A stretch of DNA of 64,000 nucleotides from an uncultured Lachnospiraceae bacterium (GTDB lineage Bacteria; Bacillota; Clostridia; Lachnospirales; Lachnospiraceae), in NCBI GenBank assembly GCA_905235745.1, contig CAJOMN010000001.1:124001-188000 (forward strand), written 5' to 3'. Positions 19,367 to 31,706 of the stretch are shown here, one piece after another. The position numbers and the translations under genes are program-made. Under the pieces are notes generated by a model. It did not search any database and had not been told where the DNA came from. It worked only from the letters and a program-made list of their open reading frames with translations. Position 1 is the stretch's first letter; each line of letters begins with the position of its first letter.

Positions 19367-20254
19367 CTACACCTTGTCGGTTGCGGCTTCACCGAACAGC
19401 CCCTGTGGTTTGAATATTAGTATTACGATCAGGAGTGCGAAAGTGAATGCATCCGAGAATACCGAGACATCCCATGCCGAGGGAAGTCCCTTTATGATCG
19501 TCTCGCATATTCCGATAAGGAAAGCACCTATCACGGCTCCCGGAATGGAACCTATGCCTCCGAACACGGCAGCGACGAACGCTTTGAGTCCCGGCATCGC
19601 ACCTGCAGTAGGAGTGATCGCAGGATAGTTGGTAAAGAACAGTACCGAACCTACCGCAGCAAGTGCCGAGCCGATGATAAACGTCACCGAAATGACCATA
19701 TTGATCTTAATGCCCATGAGACGGCTCGTCTCATAATCCTTGGATACGGCCCGCATTGCCATCCCGATCTTCGTTTTGTTGATAAGGAGATTCAGAGATA
19801 ACACGAGAGCCAGTACAAGTACGGGCGTAATGATAACAACCCATTTTGTCTGCGTTCCGGCGACGGATATCGTGTCGGAAAGCAGCGGGATCGAAGGATA
19901 TGTCATCGGCTGCCCTCCGGTAACGTATGTCGCCGTATTCTGCAGAAGATAGCTGACACCGATTGCCGAGATCATAACGGACATCCTCGGAGCATCCCTA
20001 AGCGGCTTGTACGCCACCCTCTCGATCGTAAATCCGAGCACCACTGTCAGTATGATGACAAGAGGAATGGATACTCCGATCGGCATGGTAGCCGTAAAAT
20101 ATATCCCCATAAGACCTGCTACCATGAAGACATCCCCATGTGCAAAATTGATCAGACGGAGTATACCGTATACGAGTGTATATCCGATCGCTATAAGAGC
20201 ATATTGTCCGCCCACCGATATACCGGAGAGCAATACCGAAATGGCATATTCCAT
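19367..20254 (-). CDS. livH: branched-chain amino acid ABC transporter permease LivH
   Basis: Permease subunit of 295 residues with about eight hydrophobic helices. Motifs include ALIAIGYTLVYGILRLINFAH near the N-terminus and GMAMRAVSKDYETSRLMGI, the coupling helix that touches the ATPases. It is the first permease gene after the binding-protein gene, 15 bases downstream of it. Confidence 0.95.
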   Translation of the reverse strand: MEYAISVLLSGISVGGQYALIAIGYTLVYGILRLINFAHGDVFMVAGLMGIYFTATMPIGVSIPLVIILTVVLGFTIERVAYKPLRDAPRMSVMISAIGVSYLLQNTATYVTGGQPMTYPSIPLLSDTISVAGTQTKWVVIITPVLVLALVLSLNLLINKTKIGMAMRAVSKDYETSRLMGIKINMVISVTFIIGSALAAVGSVLFFTNYPAITPTAGAMPGLKAFVAAVFGGIGSIPGAVIGAFLIGICETIIKGLPSAWDVSVFSDAFTFALLIVILIFKPQGLFGEAATDKV

Positions 20255-20269
20255 AATTATTATCCTTTA

Positions 20270-21466
20270 TTACTGGGCTGATGAACCGGTCTGAACCTTT
20301 TCAAATGCCCATGTTCCCGAAGCTGTATCTGCTGTCTTGATATAAGCAGTGTCACGAACGGCATCACCGATCTCGTCAAATGCTATCGAACCGGATACGC
20401 CATCCCATGTAACCTGGGGGATCGCACCCTTTATCGCTGTCTTGTCGGGTGAGCCTGCTGCCTTGATCGCCTCAAGGGCAACATAGTATGCATCGTAACC
20501 CATTGCCGTAACAGCCGAGATCGTATCGTTTCCGCCGTTAGCTGTCATTGCATCGGAATTGCTGTTGATATAATCCTTGATGCCTTTATCAAATGTTTCC
20601 GAACCGCCCTCCTGATAGAATGTCGATACAAAGAGCTGAAGGTTCGTTCCCTTTGTGGCCTCAAGAACCATGTTGTCATCAAGTGTATCTGATCCGAGGA
20701 AAGGAATACCTATATCAAGAGAAGCCGCCTGCTCCATTATCTGCTTTGCATATGCGATGGATACGGGTGTGAATATAACGTCCGCTCCTTCGCTCTTGGC
20801 TTTGTTCAGGTATGAAGTAAAGTCCGAATTGTTCGTCGGGAATGAGTCGGCGATGACCTCTCCGCCTGCCGCTTCAAACACCTGCTTGAAGAACACAATA
20901 AGACCCTGGTCGTATTCGTTTCCGTTCTCACCAAGACAGTATGCTTTCTTGGCGGAAAACTTGTCGATCGCAAAGTTTGCGAGTACATCAGCCTGGAAGT
21001 TATCCAGGAAGCATATCCTGAAGTAGTAATCGTTACCGGCGGTAACATTGGGATTGGTACATGTAACACCGATTGCCGCAAGTCCCGCTTCATCAAACTT
21101 GGGACCGCCTGCCATCGAAACGCCCGAACCGTATGATCCGAGAACAAGAGATACGTTCTTGCCTACAAGCTCGGATGCTGCCGAAGGAGCCTTGTCAGCG
21201 GACGAGCCGTTATCGGCGAGCACAAGCTCCACATTATAAGTCTTGCCGCCAACCTCTACGGTAGGTGTCTCGGAGTTGGCATACTGCATGCCGAGTATCT
21301 CCTTCTTGCCGCCGGAAGCGGAATCGCCTGTTGAAGGCTCAAACACACCGATCCTGATAACATCGCCCGAAGCCCCCTGCGATGTTGGTGCTGCGCCGCC
21401 GGCCGTGCCGCAGCCTGCAAGACAAACAACAGACAATGCCGTTAATAGTGCAATGATCTTTCTCAT
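20270..21466 (-). CDS. livJ: Leu/Ile/Val-type substrate-binding lipoprotein
   Basis: Receptor lipoprotein of 398 residues for the Liv-type importer. A lipobox (CLAGC, Cys19) ends the signal peptide. The mature protein fits type I periplasmic binding proteins of the leucine-binding family: IRIGVFEPSTGDSASGG at the start and GSYGSGVSMAGGPKFDEAG for the ligand-proximal Ser region. The true ligand (branched-chain or another amino acid or amide) cannot be assigned from sequence. It is the first gene of the operon, with an AAAGGAGG site before the ATG. Confidence 0.92.
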   Translation of the reverse strand: MRKIIALLTALSVVCLAGCGTAGGAAPTSQGASGDVIRIGVFEPSTGDSASGGKKEILGMQYANSETPTVEVGGKTYNVELVLADNGSSADKAPSAASELVGKNVSLVLGSYGSGVSMAGGPKFDEAGLAAIGVTCTNPNVTAGNDYYFRICFLDNFQADVLANFAIDKFSAKKAYCLGENGNEYDQGLIVFFKQVFEAAGGEVIADSFPTNNSDFTSYLNKAKSEGADVIFTPVSIAYAKQIMEQAASLDIGIPFLGSDTLDDNMVLEATKGTNLQLFVSTFYQEGGSETFDKGIKDYINSNSDAMTANGGNDTISAVTAMGYDAYYVALEAIKAAGSPDKTAIKGAIPQVTWDGVSGSIAFDEIGDAVRDTAYIKTADTASGTWAFEKVQTGSSAQ

Positions 21467-21499
21467 AATCTACCTCCTTTACAATACAAACACTTACAA

Positions 21500-21528
21500 A
21501 TTCTAATAATTAATGAGAAAAATGTCAA
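21500..21528 (-). promoter_or_regulatory. promoter of the liv operon
   Basis: On the minus strand a consensus -35 TTGACA (21528-21523) and a -10 TAGAAT (21505-21500) are 17 bases apart, giving a leader of about 27 bases before the livJ ATG. Confidence 0.75.
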
Positions 21529-21540
21529 TCTATAACAATA

Positions 21541-21580
21541 AAAGAACGGTTCCGCGGCAATTTTGCCAAAGAACCGTTCC
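21541..21580 (-). terminator. intrinsic terminator after the beta-galactosidase gene
   Basis: Minus-strand hairpin with 9-base arms (GAACGGTTC at 21579-21571 and GAACCGTTC at 21552-21544), an inner GGC/GCC pair, and a T-rich tail. It separates the sugar operon from the liv promoter immediately downstream. Confidence 0.75.
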
Positions 21581-21615
21581 TTATTATCCCGGCCGGAGCC
21601 CTGATCCGGACCGTG

Positions 21616-24660
<3,045 letters not shown>

Positions 24661-24682
24661 CTATTATAGTGAACGAATCTAA

Positions 24683-25543
24683 TTACTTCACTGCGCCGGT
24701 GATTCCCTCGGCAAACTGCTTCTGCATTATGAAGAAGATCACCATCGTGGGGATCGAGCAGAACAGAACCGCCATCATGAGAAGACCGTAATCTATAACA
24801 TAACCGTTAGACAGGTTAGTCAGCAGTATCTGCATCGTCTGCGCACTGTTTTTGGTCATTACGGCACGGGGCCACATGTAGGCGTTCCATGCGTTCATAA
24901 ATGTTATTACCGCCGCAGCCGCATATGTAGACTTCATGATAGGCATATACATTTTGAAAAAGATGGCCCACTCCGACAGACCGTCGATCCTTGCCGCTTC
25001 CATGATATCCACCGGAAAGTTACGTGAGTTCTGACGGAACATCATGATCATGAAAGGGGTCGCAATAGTCGGAAGTATAAAGCCGGTAACAGTATTAATG
25101 AAACCAAGCTTCGACATCATGACAAAAAGCGGTATGAGTGTCGCAACTCCCGGTACCATCATTGCAAGCAGCAGGATCCCGAAGAGTCTGTCCTTTGCCT
25201 TGTCGTGGTACAGCTCAAATCCGTATCCGGCAAGTGAACACAGGAATATACTGAGTACGGTCTGGGTAAGAGCATAGAAGAACGAATTACCCATAAACCT
25301 TCCGAGTGATGTTCCCGCACCCTGTGATGACGCGGCTGATATCAGCGCCCGGAGATTATTAAGCGCCTGATCTCCGAACCATATCTTACCTCTTGCGATA
25401 TCAACGGTGTTATTCGTCGCCGCCGTCACCATCCAGAAGATGGGAAACACCGATATGAAGCATACTATGACAAGAAATATATAACTGGGTATGAGTCTGC
25501 GCTGAATGGCGGATTTATTTCTTTTATCAGTCACGTGAATCAC
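24683..25543 (-). CDS. sugar ABC transporter permease, MalG/CUT1 type
   Basis: Inner permease subunit of about 286 residues with six hydrophobic helices. The EAA motif region (MEAARIDGLSEWAIFFKMYMP) is intact. The start is a GTG, either at 25543 or at 25534; both overlap or nearly touch the end of the upstream permease gene, consistent with coupling. The partner is the MalF-type permease upstream. Confidence 0.92.
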   Translation of the reverse strand: MIHVTDKRNKSAIQRRLIPSYIFLVIVCFISVFPIFWMVTAATNNTVDIARGKIWFGDQALNNLRALISAASSQGAGTSLGRFMGNSFFYALTQTVLSIFLCSLAGYGFELYHDKAKDRLFGILLLAMMVPGVATLIPLFVMMSKLGFINTVTGFILPTIATPFMIMMFRQNSRNFPVDIMEAARIDGLSEWAIFFKMYMPIMKSTYAAAAVITFMNAWNAYMWPRAVMTKNSAQTMQILLTNLSNGYVIDYGLLMMAVLFCSIPTMVIFFIMQKQFAEGITGAVK

Positions 25544-26426
25544 CTACTTTCATATTAATAGCCGCCAGTACGGCAACCATTACAAATACAACAAATGACA
25601 TGGCAGATGCATAACCGAAATGACCCACGCCCTGTCCGAAGGCTTCATTCCAGATGTAATGCGACATCGTAATCGATGTGTTGGCAGGTCCCCCGTTTGT
25701 AAGGTTGACGGATTCATCAAACAGCTGCAATGTTCCGTTTATGGACATTATTGCAGTCATTACAATTGTAGGCTTGAGAAGCGGCACCGTAATACTCCAG
25801 AAAGTCTTCCATCCGCTGGCGCCGTCGATCTTGGCAGCCTCATATACCGAATACTCAATGTTCTGCAGTCCGGCAAGATAAAATACCATATTGTAACCGG
25901 TCCATCTCCATATCAGACCGATAATAATGACTGCTCTTGCCGTTCCTGTAGTTCCGAGCCAGTTGATGTTCTCGGATATAAGACCCATTCCCATAAGAGC
26001 GCTGTTTATAAGACCTTCTCTTGCGAAAAGTGTCCTGAAGATCAGCGCATACGATACAAGCGATACCGCGCAGGGCATGAATACCATTGTACGGAACAGT
26101 CCTCTGAACTTAAGATCCCTGTTATTCAGTATCTGCGCCAGTAGAAGCGCGAGGACAAGCATGATCGGAACTTCTATGATAAGATACAGGAACGTGTTCC
26201 CCATAGAGCGGATGAATATCTTGTCTGCCGGAATGTTCCTGGTATAATTGACAAACAGCGGTTCACCCCATTTAAGATTGACACCCGAACCTGTTTTGAG
26301 CGAGGTTATAAAAGCCTGCACCATCGGATAAAAGCTCATTATAATGATCAATAACGTTGCAGGCGCCAGAAATACCCATCCGGCAAACTGCTGTTTCCTT
26401 GTGACCGTTCTTTTCTTTTTGTTCAT
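25527..26426 (-). CDS. sugar ABC transporter permease, MalF/CUT1 type
   Basis: Permease subunit of 299 residues with six hydrophobic helices. The EAA motif reads YEAAKIDGASGWKTFWSITVP. A GGGAGGG site precedes the ATG at 26426. It is separated from the binding-protein gene by about 118 bases that contain a strong hairpin, a usual way to lower permease expression relative to the receptor. Confidence 0.92.
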   Translation of the reverse strand: MNKKKRTVTRKQQFAGWVFLAPATLLIIIMSFYPMVQAFITSLKTGSGVNLKWGEPLFVNYTRNIPADKIFIRSMGNTFLYLIIEVPIMLVLALLLAQILNNRDLKFRGLFRTMVFMPCAVSLVSYALIFRTLFAREGLINSALMGMGLISENINWLGTTGTARAVIIIGLIWRWTGYNMVFYLAGLQNIEYSVYEAAKIDGASGWKTFWSITVPLLKPTIVMTAIMSINGTLQLFDESVNLTNGGPANTSITMSHYIWNEAFGQGVGHFGYASAMSFVVFVMVAVLAAINMKVGDSRD

Positions 26427-26476
26427 GTGGAACGACCCTCCCTGTTATACCTTCCCTGAGGATGACTTTTATGCAT

Positions 26477-26505
26477 GCAGGGAATCGGAGAACCCGATTC
26501 CCTGC
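26477..26505 (-). promoter_or_regulatory. intercistronic hairpin between binding protein and permease genes
   Basis: Perfect inverted repeat with 12-base arms (26477-26488 and 26494-26505) and a 5-base loop. No T run follows on either strand, so it is more likely an mRNA-stabilising or partially terminating structure that raises the ratio of binding protein to permease than a full terminator. Confidence 0.65.
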
Positions 26506-26543
26506 GATAAGATCACTATTAACCGGCAATATCAGTTCTGTGA

Positions 26544-27935
26544 TCAAAGATTCATCTGACGAACGATATCGTCCTGTGCAGCCTGTATCTCTGCTGCAAG
26601 ATCGCTTCCGCCGCCTGCTTCCGTAGCATTTGTGATTGCAGTGCCGACCGCAGTACGAAGATTGTAATGGAAGTCATTCTGCTCAACTACGGGAACGTTT
26701 GCGCCCATTGCAACGATGTCGGCATATATGGGCTGACCGTTGAAGTATTCGTCAGGCTCCTGGTATACGCTTGACTTGCCTGCAGATATGCAGCATGTGA
26801 TAACGCCGCCGTTCTTGAGGGCATTGTCATATGTTTCGATCGCACCTTCACCGCCGCCGAATGTGTAAGCGAGGAAATCCTGTGCAAGGTCAAGGTTCTT
26901 GCAGTTAGCCGTTATGTAGAGTGAAGACCCGCCGTTTGATGCGTATCCTTCCTTGCCCGAAAGCGTAGGGATAGTTGTAAGCTCCCATTTTCCGCTGTTT
27001 TCTGCGACCTGCTTGATAGTCGGGATGATCCAGTTACCGTTCATAACGCCTGCGACCTGGTCGCCAACGATCGACTCGTCGGTGTACTCAGACCAGCTGT
27101 TGCACAGAAGTATAACTCCGTCATTTGCGCCGTCCACGATAACCTGAAGGATCTTCTGATATGTCTCGTTTCCTGCAATGTCAGGATCGCCGTCCTTCCA
27201 CTGTGACAGGCCTTCTGCCTGCATGAACATGTAAGGAAGGTCATCTCCCGAATGATCCATGGAGAGAAGATATTTGCCGGTCTTCTCCTTGATGTCGCGG
27301 CCTATCTCAAGCCAGCGGTCCCATGTAATCCCGGTTACATCGTCAATTGTATAGCCGCACTCTTCAAGAATATCCGTACGATATGCAAAGATAGCTGTTC
27401 CGTTATCTACGGGAGCTCCGTAATGAACGCCGTCTATAGTGCTGTAGGACAGTTTCTCGGAACCAAAATCGCTCCAGTCAATGTCAGCGCCCGAAAGATC
27501 CTGCCATGCGCCGGGATAGTTGCTTACATACTGCTGGATCCAGTGATCCTGGAACAGAACAATGTCGGGAAGCGTGCTGTAATCGCTTGCCTGTGCCGCG
27601 TTTGTAACAGCATTCTCTACATCCGATGAACCCGATACAGTATTGATCTCAAGCTTGAAATCGGGATTCTTGGTCTTGTAGGCTGCCGCTGCCGCTTCAA
27701 GGGCAGGGATATTAAAGTTTGCGTCCCACGCTGCAACCGTCAGTGTATTGGGATCATCCGAAACACCCCCGAGATCCGTTGTCTCTTCCTCTTCGGGAGC
27801 AGCCGCTTCCGTGGCTTCCTCTTCAGCCGCTGCAGGAGCTGCATCACCCGCATCAGCCTCAGAACCGCCGCAGGCCGTAAGAACGCCTGCCGTCATAGAC
27901 ATGACCATCATTAATGCCAAAAGTTTCTTCTTCAT
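26544..27935 (-). CDS. extracellular sugar-binding lipoprotein (CUT1)
   Basis: Receptor lipoprotein of 463 residues for the importer. The signal peptide ends in a lipobox (LTAC, Cys22), followed by an acidic low-complexity linker (about 25-55) that spaces the domain from the membrane. The remainder fits family 1 extracellular solute-binding proteins (TLTVAAWDANFNIPAL at the start of the fold). The co-encoded beta-galactosidase suggests a beta-galactoside ligand such as lactose or a galacto-oligosaccharide; this is inference. A strong AAGGAGG site precedes the ATG. Confidence 0.92.
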   Translation of the reverse strand: MKKKLLALMMVMSMTAGVLTACGGSEADAGDAAPAAAEEEATEAAAPEEEETTDLGGVSDDPNTLTVAAWDANFNIPALEAAAAAYKTKNPDFKLEINTVSGSSDVENAVTNAAQASDYSTLPDIVLFQDHWIQQYVSNYPGAWQDLSGADIDWSDFGSEKLSYSTIDGVHYGAPVDNGTAIFAYRTDILEECGYTIDDVTGITWDRWLEIGRDIKEKTGKYLLSMDHSGDDLPYMFMQAEGLSQWKDGDPDIAGNETYQKILQVIVDGANDGVILLCNSWSEYTDESIVGDQVAGVMNGNWIIPTIKQVAENSGKWELTTIPTLSGKEGYASNGGSSLYITANCKNLDLAQDFLAYTFGGGEGAIETYDNALKNGGVITCCISAGKSSVYQEPDEYFNGQPIYADIVAMGANVPVVEQNDFHYNLRTAVGTAITNATEAGGGSDLAAEIQAAQDDIVRQMNL

Positions 27936-27970
27936 AAATACCTCCTTATAATATCTGCGGAAATCAATCC

Positions 27971-28023
27971 GTATTTGTAAAACCGTTAACAGAATATCAT
28001 GGAAGTATTTACAAAAGTTAACA
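27971..28023. promoter_or_regulatory. putative AraC-family operator: two direct repeats
   Basis: Two copies of a sequence of the form GTATTT-(G/A)-AAAA-GTTAACA lie at 27971-27991 and 28005-28023, with starts 34 bases apart (about three helix turns). They are in the intergenic region just upstream of the sugar-binding protein gene and next to the gene of an AraC-type regulator. Spaced direct repeats are the usual form of AraC-family sites. Confidence 0.6.
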
Positions 28024-28060
28024 ATAAAAACTATGTTTTTTGCAAATTCGACTATTTATT

Positions 28061-28993
28061 TCAGGCTTCCCAGCCCCTCTCGGCGGAAATATGGTAATTG
28101 GCGCGGATATTACCGTTGCGAACCTGTATTTTACGCCATTCGTTCGGAGTCATGCCGGTCAGTTTCCTGAAATTTCGTATAAAAGTGGATGGCGTATCAT
28201 ATCCGACCGTAATACCTATCTGGTCTATCGACCGGTCTCCGCCCCTGATCAGGCGGCACGCCTCGTCAATGCGTACCATATTGAGGTAATCCAGAGGCTT
28301 CATATGCATGCTTGTTTCGAATAATCTGCGAAAATGACTTTCCGACAGGCCGCAGGCTGATGCGACATCGGCCATCTTGACATCTTCGGCGTAATGGGAG
28401 TTGATATATTCGACCGAATCCTTGACAAAGGAAGTAATGCGGGCTCCTTTTGCGCGCTCGCGCTCCTCATCGAGCCGCAGTATCTCTATCACAAGAGCCC
28501 TCAGGTAGCCATTCACGCTTTCCTTATAATACATTCGTTCATTACGGCATTCGTCTATGATCCTGAGGATGAGCTCGTTCATCCGCGGATGGTTCTGCGC
28601 TGTCTTAAGTGTTCCTCTTTTGTTAATTATACGTATCATCTGATCAACGGACATATCATCCGAGTTCATCTGCGAACGTATGAATTCCTTAATATCTATA
28701 AACAGAAATTCCCACTTACATATATTTCCGGGTGAAGATATCGTCGTGTGCGGTATATTTTCGGGTATGATGCTGAACATATTGTCGCCGTACACATAGG
28801 TTCTGTCCTCGATCAGAAGCTCTCCTCTTCCCGAATAACAGTACCCGATCTCCAGATAGTTATGAAAATGCAGCATTCTTCCGTATCCGAGACCGTACTC
28901 CTGTTCCCATCCCCTTCCGAGCTTCGGAAGGACATAGTCACCCTTCGGTATCTCATAGAAACGGAATTCCATCCGCGGTTTTTCCTTCGGCAT
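28061..28993 (-). CDS. AraC family transcriptional regulator with cupin-like sensor
   Basis: A 310-residue regulator. The N-terminal half fits an AraC-type cupin sugar-sensing domain (MLHFHNYLEIGYCYSGRGEL). The C-terminal 100 residues contain two helix-turn-helix units: DVASACGLSESHFRRLF and IGITVGYDTPSTFIRNFRKL. The start is placed at the ATG at 28993, one base after the clpB stop with an AGAGG site, rather than an earlier in-frame codon inside clpB. It probably activates the neighbouring sugar importer and beta-galactosidase operon. Confidence 0.9.
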   Translation of the reverse strand: MPKEKPRMEFRFYEIPKGDYVLPKLGRGWEQEYGLGYGRMLHFHNYLEIGYCYSGRGELLIEDRTYVYGDNMFSIIPENIPHTTISSPGNICKWEFLFIDIKEFIRSQMNSDDMSVDQMIRIINKRGTLKTAQNHPRMNELILRIIDECRNERMYYKESVNGYLRALVIEILRLDEERERAKGARITSFVKDSVEYINSHYAEDVKMADVASACGLSESHFRRLFETSMHMKPLDYLNMVRIDEACRLIRGGDRSIDQIGITVGYDTPSTFIRNFRKLTGMTPNEWRKIQVRNGNIRANYHISAERGWEA

Positions 28994-28994
28994 G

Positions 28995-31586
28995 TTACCT
29001 CTCTTTCGGCCCGGCGGCAACAAGAGTGCCGCCTTCGGCGTCTATGGTTATGACATCGCCCTCCGATATATTGCCTTCAAGTATCTTCTTGGCGGCAAGC
29101 GTTTCAACGGTCCTTTGCATATACCGTTTCAGCGGCCTCGCTCCGTATACCGGATCGTAAGCGGATGCAACTATAAGATCCTTGGCCGCATCGGTAAGAC
29201 TTATCGACAGTTCCCTGTCGGACAGCCTCCTGTTGACATCCGCAAGTATCAGATCCATTATACCGCTGATATTCTCTTTTGTCAGAGGCTTGAACATTAT
29301 CGTCTCGTCAAGGCGGTTTAAGAATTCCGGGCGAAAGCTTGTGCGCAGCTCGTCCATTACCTCTTCGGAAGCTTCTTCGCTTATATTCCCGTTATCGTCT
29401 ATCCCGTCAAGCAGATACTGTGCTCCTATGTTGCTTGTCATAATAAGTATCGTGTTCTTGAAATCCACGGTACGCCCCTGGGAATCGGTGATACGTCCGT
29501 CGTCAAGCACCTGGAGCAGTACATTGAACACATCGGGATGGGCCTTTTCGATCTCATCAAACAGCACGACGGAATACGGCTTTCTTCTGACTGCCTCGGT
29601 CAACTGGCCTCCCTCCTCATATCCGACATATCCGGGAGGCGCTCCAATGAGTCTTGAAACGGAGAATTTCTCCATATACTCACTCATGTCTATCCTGATC
29701 ATATTGTTCTCATCATCAAAGAGACTTGCGGCAAGTGATTTTGCAAGTTCCGTCTTGCCCACGCCGGTAGGTCCGAGGAACAGGAACGAACCGATAGGCT
29801 TGCCCGGATCCTTGATCCCGGCCTTGGAGCGGATTATCGCTTCGGTGACCTTTGTTACGCCTTCATCCTGTCCGATGACGCGCTTATGAAGCTCACTGTC
29901 AAGATTCAGTATCTTGCTCCGCTCGCCCTCCGTGAGCTTTTGTACCGGTATTCCGGTCCAGCGGCTGACGATGCGCGATATCTCCTCTTCCGAAACACTC
30001 TCATGGACAAGGGAGAGGGTTTTATTCCTGACCGTATCCTCTTCGGCAGCCAGCATCGCACGAAGCTCGGGAAGCTTTCCGTACTGAAGCTGACCCGCCT
30101 TCTCATAATCATTCTCGCGCTTGGCAATCTCTATCTCATTATTGACGCTTTCGATCTCTTCACGGAGTTTTGACAGCTTTTCAACCGATGCCTTCTCATT
30201 CTCCCACTGCGCCATCTTGAGGGAGAACTCATCCTTCACCTCGGATAATTCCTTCTGCAGAGTCTCAAGCCGTGATTGACTGAGCTGGTCAGTTTCCTTT
30301 TTTAGCGCAGTCTCTTCGATCTCAAGCTGCATCTTCCTGCGGTTGAGTTCATCAAGCTCGGCAGGCATCGAATCAAGTTCCGTCTTGATAAGAGCGCATG
30401 CCTCGTCAACAAGATCTATCGCTTTGTCCGGCAGGAATCTGTCCGATATATATCTGTCGGACAATGTGGCAGCCGCGACAAGCGCATTATCCATGATTTT
30501 CACTCCGTGGTATACCTCATATCTGTCCTTGAGGCCTCTTAAAATGGATATCGTATCCTCAACGGTCGGCTCGTCGACCATAACGGGCTGGAATCTTCTC
30601 TCAAGCGCGGCATCCTTTTCGATATACTGCCTGTATTCGTCAAGCGTCGTCGCACCTATGCAGTGAAGCTCGCCGCGCGCAAGCATCGGCTTTAGCATAT
30701 TGCCGGCGTCGAGTGCCCCGTCCGTCTTGCCGGCGCCCACTATAGTATGAAGCTCATCAATGAACAGGATGATCCTGCCGTCACTTGCCTTGACGTCCTC
30801 CAGAACGGCCTTGAGCCTTTCCTCAAATTCGCCGCGGTATTTTGCGCCCGCAACAAGCGCGCCCATGTCGAGCGCAAATATCGTCTTATCTTTCAGACCT
30901 TCGGGAACGTCGCCGCGCACGATACGCTGCGCCAGACCCTCAACGACCGCCGTTTTGCCGACACCCGGCTCACCGATCAGCACGGGATTGTTCTTGGTCT
31001 TGCGGGACAGTATACGGATGATGTTCCTGATCTCCGAATCCCTTCCGATCACAGGATCAAGCTTCTGGTTCCTTGCCTGCTCGACAAGATCCTGTCCGTA
31101 TTTCTCAAGAGTATCGTATGTTGCCTCGGGATTGTCGGTAGTTACGTTATGATTGCCCCTGACCGTTGCGAGTGCGGTAAGGAAACGATCGCGGGTGATC
31201 CCGTACTCCTTCATAAGATCCTTGATATCGGCATCAGGGTATTTGAGCATACTCAGGAACAGGTGCTCGACCGACACATAAGAATCGTTCATTGCCTTTG
31301 CTTCATCCTCGGCAGATACAAGCACCTTGTTAAGCTGGTTCCCTATGTAGGCATTTCCCCCCGAAACCTTCGGGCGCCTGTCGATATGCGTCTCAACATT
31401 GTCAGTAAAATGTTCAGGATTGATCTCCATCTTCTCGACAAGCTTCGGAAGTATCCCGTCTTCCTGGGTCAGCATCGCGTACAGGAGGTGTACCTGCGCT
31501 ATCTCCTGATTGCCGTGATCATATGTTATCTTTTCAAGTGAATTGATCGCATCAAGCGATTTCTGCGTAAATTTCTGTATATTCAT
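28995..31586 (-). CDS. clpB: ATP-dependent chaperone ClpB
   Basis: Hsp100 disaggregase of 863 residues that resolubilises aggregated proteins with DnaK. Order: N-terminal Clp repeat domain, first AAA+ module (GEPGVGKT about residue 204), the long M-domain coiled coil (about 400-520) that separates ClpB from ClpC, and second AAA+ module (GPTGVGKTE about 603). No ClpP-binding loop is expected. I chose the ATG at 31586 (MNIQKFT), which has a GGAG site; an earlier in-frame codon lies in the leader. The CIRCE operator upstream indicates HrcA control. Confidence 0.97.
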   Translation of the reverse strand: MNIQKFTQKSLDAINSLEKITYDHGNQEIAQVHLLYAMLTQEDGILPKLVEKMEINPEHFTDNVETHIDRRPKVSGGNAYIGNQLNKVLVSAEDEAKAMNDSYVSVEHLFLSMLKYPDADIKDLMKEYGITRDRFLTALATVRGNHNVTTDNPEATYDTLEKYGQDLVEQARNQKLDPVIGRDSEIRNIIRILSRKTKNNPVLIGEPGVGKTAVVEGLAQRIVRGDVPEGLKDKTIFALDMGALVAGAKYRGEFEERLKAVLEDVKASDGRIILFIDELHTIVGAGKTDGALDAGNMLKPMLARGELHCIGATTLDEYRQYIEKDAALERRFQPVMVDEPTVEDTISILRGLKDRYEVYHGVKIMDNALVAAATLSDRYISDRFLPDKAIDLVDEACALIKTELDSMPAELDELNRRKMQLEIEETALKKETDQLSQSRLETLQKELSEVKDEFSLKMAQWENEKASVEKLSKLREEIESVNNEIEIAKRENDYEKAGQLQYGKLPELRAMLAAEEDTVRNKTLSLVHESVSEEEISRIVSRWTGIPVQKLTEGERSKILNLDSELHKRVIGQDEGVTKVTEAIIRSKAGIKDPGKPIGSFLFLGPTGVGKTELAKSLAASLFDDENNMIRIDMSEYMEKFSVSRLIGAPPGYVGYEEGGQLTEAVRRKPYSVVLFDEIEKAHPDVFNVLLQVLDDGRITDSQGRTVDFKNTILIMTSNIGAQYLLDGIDDNGNISEEASEEVMDELRTSFRPEFLNRLDETIMFKPLTKENISGIMDLILADVNRRLSDRELSISLTDAAKDLIVASAYDPVYGARPLKRYMQRTVETLAAKKILEGNISEGDVITIDAEGGTLVAAGPKER

Positions 31587-31615
31587 AATATCAGCTCCTC
31601 TCTCTGAGAACATTC

Positions 31616-31649
31616 TAAAAAAATACTATGGTAAGTTTTACCATAGTAT
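31616..31649 (-). terminator. intrinsic terminator between argS and clpB, overlapping the clpB -10 box
   Basis: On the minus strand a perfect 12-base stem (31649-31638 and 31634-31623, loop of 3) is followed at once by seven T residues (31623-31617). The first arm contains the clpB -10 box, so only transcripts arriving from argS carry the whole hairpin. Confidence 0.8.
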
Positions 31650-31673
31650 AGCATTGGTTGTTAGCACTGTCAA
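31645..31673 (-). promoter_or_regulatory. clpB promoter
   Basis: Minus-strand -35 TTGACA (31673-31668) lies inside the CIRCE element, and -10 TATACT (31650-31645) follows after 17 bases. Predicted start near 31638, about 52 bases before the clpB ATG. Confidence 0.85.
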
Positions 31674-31687
31674 TAGATGAGTGCTAA
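31661..31687. promoter_or_regulatory. CIRCE operator (HrcA binding site)
   Basis: Inverted repeat TTAGCACTG-N9-GAGTGCTAA, matching the CIRCE consensus TTAGCACTC-N9-GAGTGCTAA in 17 of 18 positions. It covers the -35 box of clpB, the classical position for HrcA repression lifted on heat shock. Confidence 0.93.
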
Positions 31688-31706
31688 TATTTTCAGAATA
31701 TTCTAC

